Positions 5,960 through 13,253 of a stretch of 14,692 bases of DNA are shown piece after piece. Source of the stretch: Pararhizobium_B sp051960215 (GTDB lineage: Bacteria; Pseudomonadota; Alphaproteobacteria; Rhizobiales; Rhizobiaceae); the NCBI GenBank assembly GCA_051960215.1, contig JBQCEN010000285.1:1-14692 (forward strand). The letters run 5' to 3'. The translations under genes were made by a program, and so were the position numbers. The notes under the pieces were generated by a model. That model saw only the letters and a list, made by a program, of their open reading frames with translations. It ran no database searches and was not told the origin of the DNA. How positions within the stretch are numbered: the first letter of the stretch is position 1; each line of letters opens with the position of its first letter.

Positions 5960-6972
5960 CGGTGCGTTGGGGGCTGATCGGCGCCAGCACGATTGCGCGC
6001 GAACATGTGATCGACGCGATCCGCGCCAGGGGCGAGGGCGACGTCGTGGCGGTGATGAGCGCGAGCGCGGAGCGCGGCAAGGCCTATGCTGCGGAGCTCG
6101 GCATCCCGAAGGCGGTGACGGGCCTCGACGCGCTGCTCTCGGCCGGCATCGACGCCGTCTACATCTCGACGACGAACGAGTTGCATCTGGAGCAGGCGCT
6201 GGCGGCGGCTTCCGCCGGCAAGCACATTCTCTGCGAGAAGCCACTGGCTCTTACCTCCGCCGACGCCCGCCGCATGGTCGCCGCCGCGCGCGAGGCGGGC
6301 GTGGTGCTTGCGACGAACCATCACCTGCGCAACGCCGGCGCCCATCGCGCGATGCGCGCCGCGATCAAGGAAGGCCGCATCGGCCGGCCGCTTGCCGCGC
6401 GCGTCTTCCATGCCGTCTACCTTCCGGAGCACCTGCAGGGCTGGCGCCTCAGCGCGCCGGAAGCCGGCGGCGGCGTCGTTCTCGACATCACCGTCCACGA
6501 TGCCGACACCCTCCGCTTCGTGCTCGACGACGATCCGGTGGAGGCGATCGCTCTGACGCAGTCGGCCGGCATGGCTTCGGCCGGGCTCGAGGACGGCGTC
6601 ATGACCGCCTTCCGCTTCGGCTCCGGCCTGATCGCGCAGACGCATGACGCCTTTACGGTGAAGTACGCAGGCACCGGCTTCGAGGTGCACGGCACCGAGG
6701 GTTCGCTCGTCGCGCGCGACGTGATGACCCAGAAGCCGGTCGGCGGCGTCCATCTGCGGACCGCGCGGGGCGAGGAGGACTTGCGCTTCGACCGCGAGGG
6801 GCTCTATGCCCGCGCGCTCGCCGCCTTCCATGCCGCGCTTCGCGGCGAGGGCAGCCCTGCCGCGACCGGCGAGGACGGCGTCTGGTCGCTGGCGACCGCC
6901 GAGGCCGCCCTTGAGTCGGCGCGGACCGGAAAGGCTGTCGCCATCGATCCGAAGCTTGGAGGCGAGGCGTGA
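5956..6972 (+). CDS. afr: Gfo/Idh/MocA oxidoreductase, probable 1,5-anhydro-D-fructose reductase
   Basis: A 338-residue NAD(P)-dependent sugar oxidoreductase of the cytoplasm. Blocks such as 'RWGLIGASTIARE', 'STTNELH', 'TNHHLRNA', 'RVFHAVYLPEHLQGWRL', 'LDITVHDADTLRFVL', 'GFEVHGTEGSL' and 'ATGEDGVWSLAT' match the Sinorhizobium morelense 1,5-anhydro-D-fructose reductase as I recall it. That enzyme reduces 1,5-anhydrofructose to 1,5-anhydromannitol with NADPH. The residues reported there for cofactor binding and catalysis are present, shifted by one or two: Ser11, Ala14, Ser35, Lys95 (in CEKP), Asp177 and His181. It overlaps the LacI stop (ATGA) and the next GTG (GTGA). The usual caution applies: this superfamily shifts substrate easily, and the neighbours here are not those of a simple anhydrofructose pathway. 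Confidence 0.85.
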   Translation: MTVRWGLIGASTIAREHVIDAIRARGEGDVVAVMSASAERGKAYAAELGIPKAVTGLDALLSAGIDAVYISTTNELHLEQALAAASAGKHILCEKPLALTSADARRMVAAAREAGVVLATNHHLRNAGAHRAMRAAIKEGRIGRPLAARVFHAVYLPEHLQGWRLSAPEAGGGVVLDITVHDADTLRFVLDDDPVEAIALTQSAGMASAGLEDGVMTAFRFGSGLIAQTHDAFTVKYAGTGFEVHGTEGSLVARDVMTQKPVGGVHLRTARGEEDLRFDREGLYARALAAFHAALRGEGSPAATGEDGVWSLATAEAALESARTGKAVAIDPKLGGEA

Positions 6973-8564
6973 GCAAGGTCGTAACCGCGGCGCAGGCCGC
7001 CGCCCTTCTTGGCGACGGAATGGTCGTCTCCGTCTCCTCGTCGAGCGGCCTCGGCTGCCCCGATGCCGTGCTTGCCGCGATCGGCGCGCGCTTCGAGGCG
7101 GAAGGGCACCCGCGCGGCCTGACGACGCTGCACCCGATCGCCGCCGGCGACATGTACGGCGTCAAGGGCATCGACCATCTGGCGAAGGATGGCCTTCTCA
7201 GTCGCACCCTCTGTGGCTCCTATCCCTCCGGCCCGTCCTCGGCCGAGCCGCCGGCGATCTGGACGATGATCGGCGAGAACCGCGTCGCCGCCTACAACAT
7301 CCCCTCCGGCATCCTCTTCGACATGCACCGCGAGGCCGCGGCCAAGCGTCCGGGCGTGCTGACCAAGGTCGGCCTCGACACCTTCGTCGATTCCCTTCGC
7401 GAGGGCTGCGCCATGAACGCGCGTGCGGCGAAGGAGCCGGTCGTGCGCCGCGAGACCTTCGCCGGCGAGGAATGGCTGTTCTTCCCGGCGATCGCGCCGG
7501 ACGTCGCCATCATCCGGGCGACGAGCGCCGACGAGCGCGGCAACCTGACCTACGAGCACGAGGGCGCCTATCTCGGCGGCCTCGACCAGGCGCTGGCGGC
7601 CCGCAACAACGGTGGCATCGTCATCGCGCAGGTCAAGCGCGTCGTGGCAAACGGATCGCTGAAGCCGCAGGACGTGCGCGTCCCCGGCGTCCTCATCGAC
7701 CACGTCGTCGTCGCGCCGGAGCAGCTCCAGACGACGCAGACCGCTTACGATCCCGCGATCTCGGGCGAGGTCTTCCGGCCGCTCTCTTCCTTCAGCACGC
7801 CGGAGATGAGCGTCCAGAAGGTGATCGCCCGGCGTGTGGCGATGGAGCTTGCGGCCGGATCGGCCGTCAACCTCGGCTTCGGCATCTCGGCCAACGTGCC
7901 GCGCATCCTGATAGAAGAAGGGCTGGACGGCGCCGTCACCTGGGTGATCGAGCAGGGCGCGGTGGGCGGCGTGCCGCTACTCGACTTCAAGTTCGGCTGC
8001 GCGTCCAATGCCGACGCCTTCATGCCCTCGCCGTACCAGTTCACCTATTTCCAGGGCGGCGGCTTCGACGCATCGCTGCTCTCCTTCCTGCAGATCGGCC
8101 GCGACGGCTCCGTCAACGTCTCGCGGCTTTCGGCGCGCCCGCATGTGACGGCCGGCGCCGGCGGCTTCGTCGACATCACCGCGCGGGCGAGGAAGATCGT
8201 GTTCTCTGGAATGTTCAATGCCGGCGCGAAGGTCGCCCTCGCCGACGGCGGGGTCGTCATCGAAAGGGAAGGCAAGGTCGCGAAGCTGGTCGAGGAGGTC
8301 GAGCACGTGTCCTTCTCCGGCCGGCGCGGCGTCGCCCAGGGCCAGGACATCACCTATGTCACCGAGCGCTGCGTCATGCGCCTGACCCCGCAGGGCATCG
8401 TGGTCACCGAGATCGCCCCGGGGATCGACCTCAAGGCCCACGTCCTCGACCAGTGCGAATTCCCGCTGGTCGTCTCGGACCGGCTGAAGACGATGGACGC
8501 CGCGCTCTTCCGGGAACAACCCTTCGGGCTTGTCTTGAAGACGAAGGGACGCTGCCATGCCTGA
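6969..8564 (+). CDS. Fused acyl-CoA:carboxylate CoA-transferase (family I, propionate CoA-transferase/YdiF type)
   Basis: A 531-residue enzyme expected to move CoA from a donor thioester such as acetyl-CoA to a carboxylic acid, by way of a glutamyl-CoA intermediate. Both half-domains are on one chain. The N-terminal alpha-type half runs to about residue 250. The beta-type half follows, with the family motif 'VIEQGAVGGVP' giving catalytic Glu328, and 'LGFGISANVPRI' and 'FQGGGFD' around it. Length and motif fit the propionate CoA-transferase/YdiF group (COG4670) rather than the separate-subunit ScoAB type. The GTG start follows GGAGG by 6 bases and overlaps the preceding stop (GTGA). It overlaps the crotonase start by 8 bp. 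In context it would activate an acid made by the aldehyde dehydrogenase; the acid is unknown. Confidence 0.9.
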   Translation: MSKVVTAAQAAALLGDGMVVSVSSSSGLGCPDAVLAAIGARFEAEGHPRGLTTLHPIAAGDMYGVKGIDHLAKDGLLSRTLCGSYPSGPSSAEPPAIWTMIGENRVAAYNIPSGILFDMHREAAAKRPGVLTKVGLDTFVDSLREGCAMNARAAKEPVVRRETFAGEEWLFFPAIAPDVAIIRATSADERGNLTYEHEGAYLGGLDQALAARNNGGIVIAQVKRVVANGSLKPQDVRVPGVLIDHVVVAPEQLQTTQTAYDPAISGEVFRPLSSFSTPEMSVQKVIARRVAMELAAGSAVNLGFGISANVPRILIEEGLDGAVTWVIEQGAVGGVPLLDFKFGCASNADAFMPSPYQFTYFQGGGFDASLLSFLQIGRDGSVNVSRLSARPHVTAGAGGFVDITARARKIVFSGMFNAGAKVALADGGVVIEREGKVAKLVEEVEHVSFSGRRGVAQGQDITYVTERCVMRLTPQGIVVTEIAPGIDLKAHVLDQCEFPLVVSDRLKTMDAALFREQPFGLVLKTKGRCHA

Positions 8565-9336
8565 CGCGCGCATTTCCGTCGCCTTCGAGGGCGCGATCGC
8601 CGTGCTGACTGTTCGCCGGCCGGACAAGCTCAACGCCTTCGATATCGAGATGCTCCGATCGCTCGCCGAAGCCTGCGACCGGATCGAGACGGCGCGGGAG
8701 GTGCGCGCCGCCGTGCTGACGGCTGAAGGCAAGGCCTTTTCGGCCGGTGGCGACGTCAAGGCCTGGGCCGCCATGACGGCCAACGCGTTCGGCCACGACT
8801 GGGTGCGCTACGGCCACCGGGTCTTCGCCCGGCTGGCGACGCTCCGCATGCCGGTGATCGCCGCCATCAACGGCCATGCGCTCGGCGGCGGGCTCGAGCT
8901 TGCCGCCGCCGCCGACATCCGCATCGCCGAAGCGCAGGCGAAGATCGGGATGCCGGAGACCGGCCTCGGCATGGTCCCCGGCTGGTCGGGCACGCAGCGG
9001 CTCGTCCGGCGCTTCGGCGCGCAGGCCGTCCGCCGCATGGTGCTCGGCGGCGAAATCTTTTCGGCGGACGAGGCGCGGGCGCTCGGTCTCGTCGATGCGG
9101 TCGTCGAGACCGGCGCCTCGCTTGCCGCGGCGAAGGACTACGCGGCGCGGGTTGCCGCCCGCGGCCCCGCCGCGCTCGAAATCTGCAAGCTGATGATTGC
9201 CTCGGCGAACGGCGAGGACACCGGCGAGGCCGTCGAGGCGCTCGGCTCGATCCTCGCCGCACGCACCGGCGACCTCGCCGAGGGCGTCGCCGCCTTCGCC
9301 GAAAAGCGGCCCGCCCGGTTCAGGGGAGAATGGTGA
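8557..9336 (+). CDS. Enoyl-CoA hydratase/isomerase (crotonase family)
   Basis: A 259-residue crotonase-fold enzyme that would hydrate an enoyl-CoA, or dehydrate a 3-hydroxyacyl-CoA, made from the product of the preceding CoA-transferase. Oxyanion-hole segments are visible in 'FSAGGDVKAW' and 'GHALGGGLELA'. Both acid-base glutamates of classical enoyl-CoA hydratases are present, at Glu114 (GGGLE) and Glu134 (GMPE), 20 residues apart as in the rat enzyme (144 and 164). That favours true hydratase activity over a pure isomerase or hydrolase. The start overlaps the CoA-transferase by 8 bp, and the stop shares one base with the aldehyde dehydrogenase ATG. The acyl chain it acts on cannot be read from the sequence. 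Confidence 0.9.
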   Translation: MPDARISVAFEGAIAVLTVRRPDKLNAFDIEMLRSLAEACDRIETAREVRAAVLTAEGKAFSAGGDVKAWAAMTANAFGHDWVRYGHRVFARLATLRMPVIAAINGHALGGGLELAAAADIRIAEAQAKIGMPETGLGMVPGWSGTQRLVRRFGAQAVRRMVLGGEIFSADEARALGLVDAVVETGASLAAAKDYAARVAARGPAALEICKLMIASANGEDTGEAVEALGSILAARTGDLAEGVAAFAEKRPARFRGEW

Positions 9337-10847
9337 TGACCGTTTCCGTCAAGCTCGCCGCGCGGCCGGAGCTGAAGCTCCGGACCTTCCGCATGCTGGT
9401 CGACGGGCAATGGACCGATGCCGCCGACGGCCGCACGATCGATCGCCTCTCGCCCGGCCACGGTATCGCCGTCAGCCGCTATCCCGCCGCCTCCGCGGCC
9501 GATGCCGAACGGGCGATCGCCGCGGCGCGCCGCGCCTTCGACGAAGGCCCGTGGCCGAGGATGACGGCGTCGGAGCGGTCCCGCCTGCTGCTTCGCGCCG
9601 CCGAGGCGATCGACGCGCGGCGCGAGGAGCTGGCATTCCTCGACACGATCGAGTCCGGCAAGCCGATCACGCAGGCCCGCGCCGAGATGGCCGGCGCCGC
9701 CGACATCTGGCGCTACGCCGCGGCGCTTGCCCGCGACCTGCACGGCGAGAGCTACAACACCCTCGGCGATGGCACGCTCGGCGTCGTCCTGCGCGAGCCG
9801 ATCGGCGTCGTGTCGATCATCACGCCATGGAACTTCCCGTTCCTGATCGTCTCGCAGAAGCTCCCCTTCGCGCTGGCCGCCGGCTGCACCGCGGTCGTCA
9901 AGCCTTCCGAACTCACCTCCGGCTCGACGCTCGTCCTCGGCGAAATCCTGATCGAGGCGGGGTTGCCGGCGGGGGTCGTCAACATCGTCACCGGCACCGG
10001 CCCCGAAGCGGGCGCGCCGCTGACGAGCCACGCCGACGTCGACATGGTGTCCTTCACCGGCTCGACGGCGGTCGGCCGGCTGACGATGGCGAACGCCGCG
10101 AAGACCCTGAAGAAGGTGTCGCTGGAGCTCGGCGGCAAGAATCCGCAGATCGTCTTCCCGGATGCCGATCTCGACGCCTTCGTCGATGCGGCCGTCTTCG
10201 GCGCCAACTTCAACGCCGGCGAATGCTGCAATGCCGGCTCGCGGCTGATCCTTCACCGTGACATCGCCGACGACGTCGTCGCCCGCATCGTCGCGCTGAC
10301 GGCGAAGGTGAAGGTCGGCGATCCGCTCGATCCTGAAACGCAGGTCGGCGCGATCGTCACGCCGGAGCATCTGGAGAAGATCGGCACCTATGTCCGCGGC
10401 GCCGTCGAGGCCGGCGCGGGCGTCGCGCGCGGCGGAGACGTTCTCGACCTCGGCGGCGGCCAATTCATGGAGCCGACGGTTCTTTCAGGCGTTCGCCCGG
10501 ACATGCGCGTGGCGCGCGAAGAGGTCTTCGGGCCTGTTCTTTCCGTCCTCACCTTTTCTACGCTCGAAGAAGCTGTTGGCATCGCCAATGCCGTCGATTA
10601 CGGTCTTTCGGCTGCGGTATGGAGTCGCAGTTTCGACACGTGCATCGACGTCGGACGCAAGGTGAGGGCGGGGACGGTCTGGATGAATACCTTCATGGAC
10701 GGCGCCAGCGAATTGCCGTTCGGCGGGTATCGCCAGTCGGGCCTCGGCCGCGAGCTCGGGCGCCACGCCGTCGAGGACTACACGGAGACGAAGACGCTCA
10801 CGATGCATATCGGCCCGCGCACCGCGTGGTGGATGCCGCGGTCGTAG
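9336..10847 (+). CDS. NAD(P)+-dependent aldehyde dehydrogenase
   Basis: A 503-residue cytoplasmic aldehyde dehydrogenase of the ALDH superfamily, converting an aldehyde to a free acid. Asn166 in 'TPWNFP', Glu264 in 'LELGGKNP' and nucleophile Cys298 in 'NAGECCNAG' fit the catalytic set. The Glu-to-Cys distance is 34, as in human ALDH2. The usual GQ before the cysteines is GE here. 'SFTGSTAVG' is the nucleotide-fold loop, and 'EVFGPVLSV' and 'PFGGYRQSGLGRELG' mark the C-terminal region. I chose ATG 9336, sharing one base with the crotonase stop (TGATG), because GGGGAG sits 7 bases upstream; ATG 9330 would be almost on top of that site. The family is certain. The substrate could be a betaine- or aminobutyraldehyde-like compound or the product of a sugar aldolase. 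Confidence 0.93.
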   Translation: MTVSVKLAARPELKLRTFRMLVDGQWTDAADGRTIDRLSPGHGIAVSRYPAASAADAERAIAAARRAFDEGPWPRMTASERSRLLLRAAEAIDARREELAFLDTIESGKPITQARAEMAGAADIWRYAAALARDLHGESYNTLGDGTLGVVLREPIGVVSIITPWNFPFLIVSQKLPFALAAGCTAVVKPSELTSGSTLVLGEILIEAGLPAGVVNIVTGTGPEAGAPLTSHADVDMVSFTGSTAVGRLTMANAAKTLKKVSLELGGKNPQIVFPDADLDAFVDAAVFGANFNAGECCNAGSRLILHRDIADDVVARIVALTAKVKVGDPLDPETQVGAIVTPEHLEKIGTYVRGAVEAGAGVARGGDVLDLGGGQFMEPTVLSGVRPDMRVAREEVFGPVLSVLTFSTLEEAVGIANAVDYGLSAAVWSRSFDTCIDVGRKVRAGTVWMNTFMDGASELPFGGYRQSGLGRELGRHAVEDYTETKTLTMHIGPRTAWWMPRS

Positions 10848-10897
10848 GCGTCGTCGAGGAGGAATTCTTCCAGCCGGCCGACCGGCGGAAGGGAAAG

Positions 10898-10914
10898 CAC
10901 GCCGGCTCGGCGTG
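10898..10914 (+). other. Hairpin in the gap before the gtsA-like gene
   Basis: CACGCCG and CGGCGTG form a 7-bp stem with a 3-base loop. It lies in the 96-bp gap between the aldehyde dehydrogenase stop and the binding-protein start. There is no U-tract, so it is not a plain terminator. A processed transcript end or a 5' stabiliser for the binding-protein message is possible. Nothing else is evident in the gap apart from the GGGAGG ribosome-binding site at 10933-10938. Confidence 0.4.
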
Positions 10915-10943
10915 GGTGTGGAGCGAATGATCGGGAGGATCAA

Positions 10944-12200
10944 ATGCGCAGACTGATGATGACGACGGCGCTCGCCATGCTGATGGCGGTGCCGGCCGCG
11001 ATGGCCCAGGACACGAAGGGCGAGGTGCGGGTCGTCCACTGGTGGACCTCGGGCGGCGAGGCGGCGGCCCTCAACGTGCTCAAGCAGGACCTGCAGAAGG
11101 AAGGCATCGCCTGGAAGGACGTGCCGATTGCCGGCGGCGGCGGCGCGCAGGCGATGACCGCGCTCCGCGCCATGGTGACGTCCGGCAACGTGCCGACGGC
11201 CGTGCAGATGCTCGGCTTCGACATCCAGGACTGGGCCGCACAGGGCGTCGTCGCCAACCTCGACAGCGTCGCCGACAAGGAGAACTGGGGCAAGGTCATC
11301 CCCGCTGCCCTGCAGAAGTTCGCCAAATATGACGGCCACTGGGTCGCAGCCCCCGTCAACATCCACTCCGTCAACTGGATCTGGGTGAACAAGGCCAACA
11401 TGGACAAGCTCGGCATCAAGGAGGCGCCGAAGTCCATGGACGAGCTCTTCGCCGACCTCGACAAGGCGAAGCAGGCCGGCATGGTGCCGCTCGCCCAGGG
11501 TGGCCAGCCCTGGCAGGAGGCGACGCTCTTCGATTCCGTCGTCATCTCTACGAATGGCCTCGACTTCTACAAGAAGGCGTTCCTCGACCTCGACGAGAAC
11601 GCGCTGAAGTCGAAGGAGATGGAGAAGGCGTTCGAGAACCTCGCCAAGCTCTCCACCTACACCGACAAGGCCTATTCGGGCCGCGACTGGAACCTTGCGA
11701 CCGCCATGGTCATCAAGGGTGACGCGCTGATGCAGGTGATGGGCGACTGGGCGAAGGGCGAGTTCCACAACGCCGACAAGAAGCCCGGCACCGACTTCAT
11801 GTGCTACCGCTTCCCTGGCACGCAGGGCGACGTCATCTTCAACTCCGACATGTTCGTGATGTTCGAGGTCGGCGAGGATCGCCGTCCGGCGCAGGACGCG
11901 ATGGCCTCGGCGATCGAGAGCCCGAGCTTCCAGTCGTCCTTCAACGTCGTCAAGGGATCGGTTCCCGCCCGCACGGACGTGCCGGACACCGACTTCGACG
12001 CCTGCGGCAAGAAGGGCATCGCCGACGTCAAGGAGGCGAACGCCAATGGTACGCTCCTCGGCTCGCTCGCGCAGGGCTACGGCCAGCCGGCCGGCATCAA
12101 GAACGCCTACTACGACGTCGTGACCAAGGTGTTCCACGGGCAGATGAAGCCCGCCGACGCCCCGGCTGCGCTGCAGACGGCGCTCATGGCCGCCAAGTGA
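10944..12200 (+). CDS. gtsA: Glucose/mannose-type ABC transporter substrate-binding protein (GtsA-like)
   Basis: A 418-residue periplasmic binding protein. The signal peptide is residues 1-21 (basic MRR, Met/Ala/Leu core, cleavage after AMA). The mature chain opens with 'VVHWWTSGGEAAA' and has 'GGGGAQAMTALRA', 'VAAPVNIHSVNWIWVN', 'AQGGQPWQEATLFD', 'GRDWNLATAMVIKGDALM' and 'MGDWAKGEFH'. These are the landmarks of the Pseudomonas glucose-binding protein GtsA and its Thermus relatives, whose ligands are glucose, mannose and similar hexoses. GGGAGG lies 5 bases upstream of the ATG. In this operon the ligand may be a glucose-like compound such as an anhydro-hexose rather than glucose itself; that is inferred from the neighbours. 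Two conserved late Cys-containing segments ('FMCYRFPGT', 'FDACGKKG') also fit GtsA. Confidence 0.9.
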   Translation: MRRLMMTTALAMLMAVPAAMAQDTKGEVRVVHWWTSGGEAAALNVLKQDLQKEGIAWKDVPIAGGGGAQAMTALRAMVTSGNVPTAVQMLGFDIQDWAAQGVVANLDSVADKENWGKVIPAALQKFAKYDGHWVAAPVNIHSVNWIWVNKANMDKLGIKEAPKSMDELFADLDKAKQAGMVPLAQGGQPWQEATLFDSVVISTNGLDFYKKAFLDLDENALKSKEMEKAFENLAKLSTYTDKAYSGRDWNLATAMVIKGDALMQVMGDWAKGEFHNADKKPGTDFMCYRFPGTQGDVIFNSDMFVMFEVGEDRRPAQDAMASAIESPSFQSSFNVVKGSVPARTDVPDTDFDACGKKGIADVKEANANGTLLGSLAQGYGQPAGIKNAYYDVVTKVFHGQMKPADAPAALQTALMAAK

Positions 12201-12206
12201 TGGCCA

Positions 12207-12229
12207 GGCGGCCGGTCCGTCCGGCCGCC
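12207..12229 (+). repeat. Strong hairpin just after the binding-protein stop
   Basis: GGCGGCCGG and CCGGCCGCC are perfect 9-bp arms around a 5-base loop, starting 7 bp after the binding-protein stop. With no U-tract it is best read as a stabiliser or partial terminator protecting the binding-protein message. Such structures between binding-protein and permease genes raise the binding protein relative to the permeases, as known for malE-malF. Confidence 0.6.
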
Positions 12230-12235
12230 GCGCGA

Positions 12236-12271
12236 CCCGCCTTGCCGGGGCCTTGAGGCCCGGCCGGCGGG
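12236..12271 (+). repeat. Second, bulged GC hairpin between gtsA-like and gtsB-like genes
   Basis: CCCGCC (12236-12241) pairs with GGCGGG (12266-12271). Inside it, GCCGGGGCC pairs with GGCCCGGC around a TTGA loop, with a small internal mismatch. It directly follows the first hairpin, so the gap is almost wholly base-paired. The run GGGGAAATGGTAAGG that follows has no T-run, so complete termination is unlikely. Confidence 0.45.
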
Positions 12272-12285
12272 GAAATGGTAAGGTC

Positions 12286-12318
12286 GGAGGCCGCCCGGCC
12301 TCCCGCCTTCGCCGGGAG
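12286..12318 (+). promoter_or_regulatory. Two competing hairpins, one covering the permease ribosome-binding site
   Basis: GGAGGCC (12286-12292) pairs with GGCCTCC (12297-12303) around GCCC. Alternatively CTCCCG (12300-12305) pairs with CGGGAG (12313-12318), which contains the GGGAG ribosome-binding site of the permease gene starting at 12327. The two structures share bases 12300-12303, so they cannot form together: the first frees the site and the second hides it. This could tune permease translation; a regulatory switch is speculative. Confidence 0.35.
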
Positions 12319-12326
12319 ATCATGCC

Positions 12327-13253
12327 ATGACCACAGTCGACGTCGCTCCGATCGCAGCCCCCGAGCAGAGGCGCGAGCGGTCGGTCCGCGCCTTGCAGAA
12401 CTGGTTGCCGCGGCTCGTGCTGGCGCCGTCCTTCGCCGTCATCCTGCTCTTCGTCTACGGCTTCATCCTCTGGACGCTCTATCTGTCCTTCTCGAAGTCG
12501 CGGATGCTGCCGGTCTACAAATGGGCGGGCTTCGATGCCTATTCCCGGCTCTGGTCGCAGCCGAACTGGTACGTCGCGATCCACAACCTGGTGATCTTCG
12601 GCGTCCTCTACATCGCGATCTGCATCGCGCTCGGCCTGACGCTCGCGATCCTGCTCGACCAGAAGATCCGCGGCGAGGGCGTGCTGAGGCCGATCTACCT
12701 CTACCCGATGGCGATCTCCTTCATCGTCACGGGCACGGCCTGGAAGTGGTTCCTCGCACCCGACCTCGGCCTCGAGAAGACGATGCGCGCCTGGGGCTGG
12801 ACGAGCTTCTCCTTCGACTGGCTCGTCGACAACCACATGGCGATCTACACGATCGTCATCGCCGGCGTCTGGCAGACCTCGGGTTTCTGCATGGCGATGT
12901 TCCTCGCGGGCCTGCGCGGCATCGACAACGAGATGATCCGCGCCGCGCAGATCGACGGCGCCTCGAGCTTCGCGATCTACCGGCGGATCATCATCCCGCA
13001 GCTGCGCCCGGTCTTCCTGTCGGCCGTCATCGTGCTCGCCCACATGACGATCAAGTCCTACGATCTCGTCGTGGCGCTGACCGGCGGCGGCCCGGGCAAC
13101 GCGACGGAGCTGCCGTCCACCTTCATGTATTCCTACACCTTCACCCGCAACGAGATGAACGTCGGTGCGGCGAGCGCCGTGATGATGCTGATGGCGATCT
13201 GCGCGATCATGGTGCCCTACCTCTATTCCGAACTGAGGGAGAAGTCGCGATGA
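12327..13253 (+). CDS. gtsB: Glucose-type ABC transporter permease, MalF-like (GtsB)
   Basis: A 308-residue inner-membrane permease with about six transmembrane helices. The first is at about residues 30-52 ('LVLAPSFAVILLFVYGFILWTLYLSF', split across the helix). The EAA loop that docks the ATPase begins at Glu202 ('EMIRAAQIDGASSFAIYRRI'). 'ALTGGGPGNATELPSTFMY' precedes the last helices, and the C-terminus 'PYLYSELR' is typical of GtsB. It pairs with the following permease to form the channel. GGGAG lies 8 bases upstream of the ATG and may be folded into a hairpin. The stop overlaps the next start (ATGA). Secure as a CUT1 permease; glucose/mannose-type specificity is inferred from similarity to Gts proteins. 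Confidence 0.92.
   Translation: MTTVDVAPIAAPEQRRERSVRALQNWLPRLVLAPSFAVILLFVYGFILWTLYLSFSKSRMLPVYKWAGFDAYSRLWSQPNWYVAIHNLVIFGVLYIAICIALGLTLAILLDQKIRGEGVLRPIYLYPMAISFIVTGTAWKWFLAPDLGLEKTMRAWGWTSFSFDWLVDNHMAIYTIVIAGVWQTSGFCMAMFLAGLRGIDNEMIRAAQIDGASSFAIYRRIIIPQLRPVFLSAVIVLAHMTIKSYDLVVALTGGGPGNATELPSTFMYSYTFTRNEMNVGAASAVMMLMAICAIMVPYLYSELREKSR

Noticed and set aside
10619..10930. Small plus-strand frame crossing the end of the ALDH gene into the gap
   Set aside because: Most of it is a shadow of the ALDH gene. The unique tail is short, has no recognisable motif, and the frame has no ribosome-binding site.
10485..13043. Very long antisense open frame (852 codons) opposite the ALDH, gtsA and gtsB genes
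   Set aside because: Its composition is Arg/Asp/His/Val-rich with no family motifs. It mirrors the codon bias of well-supported genes on the plus strand, as expected in GC-rich DNA.
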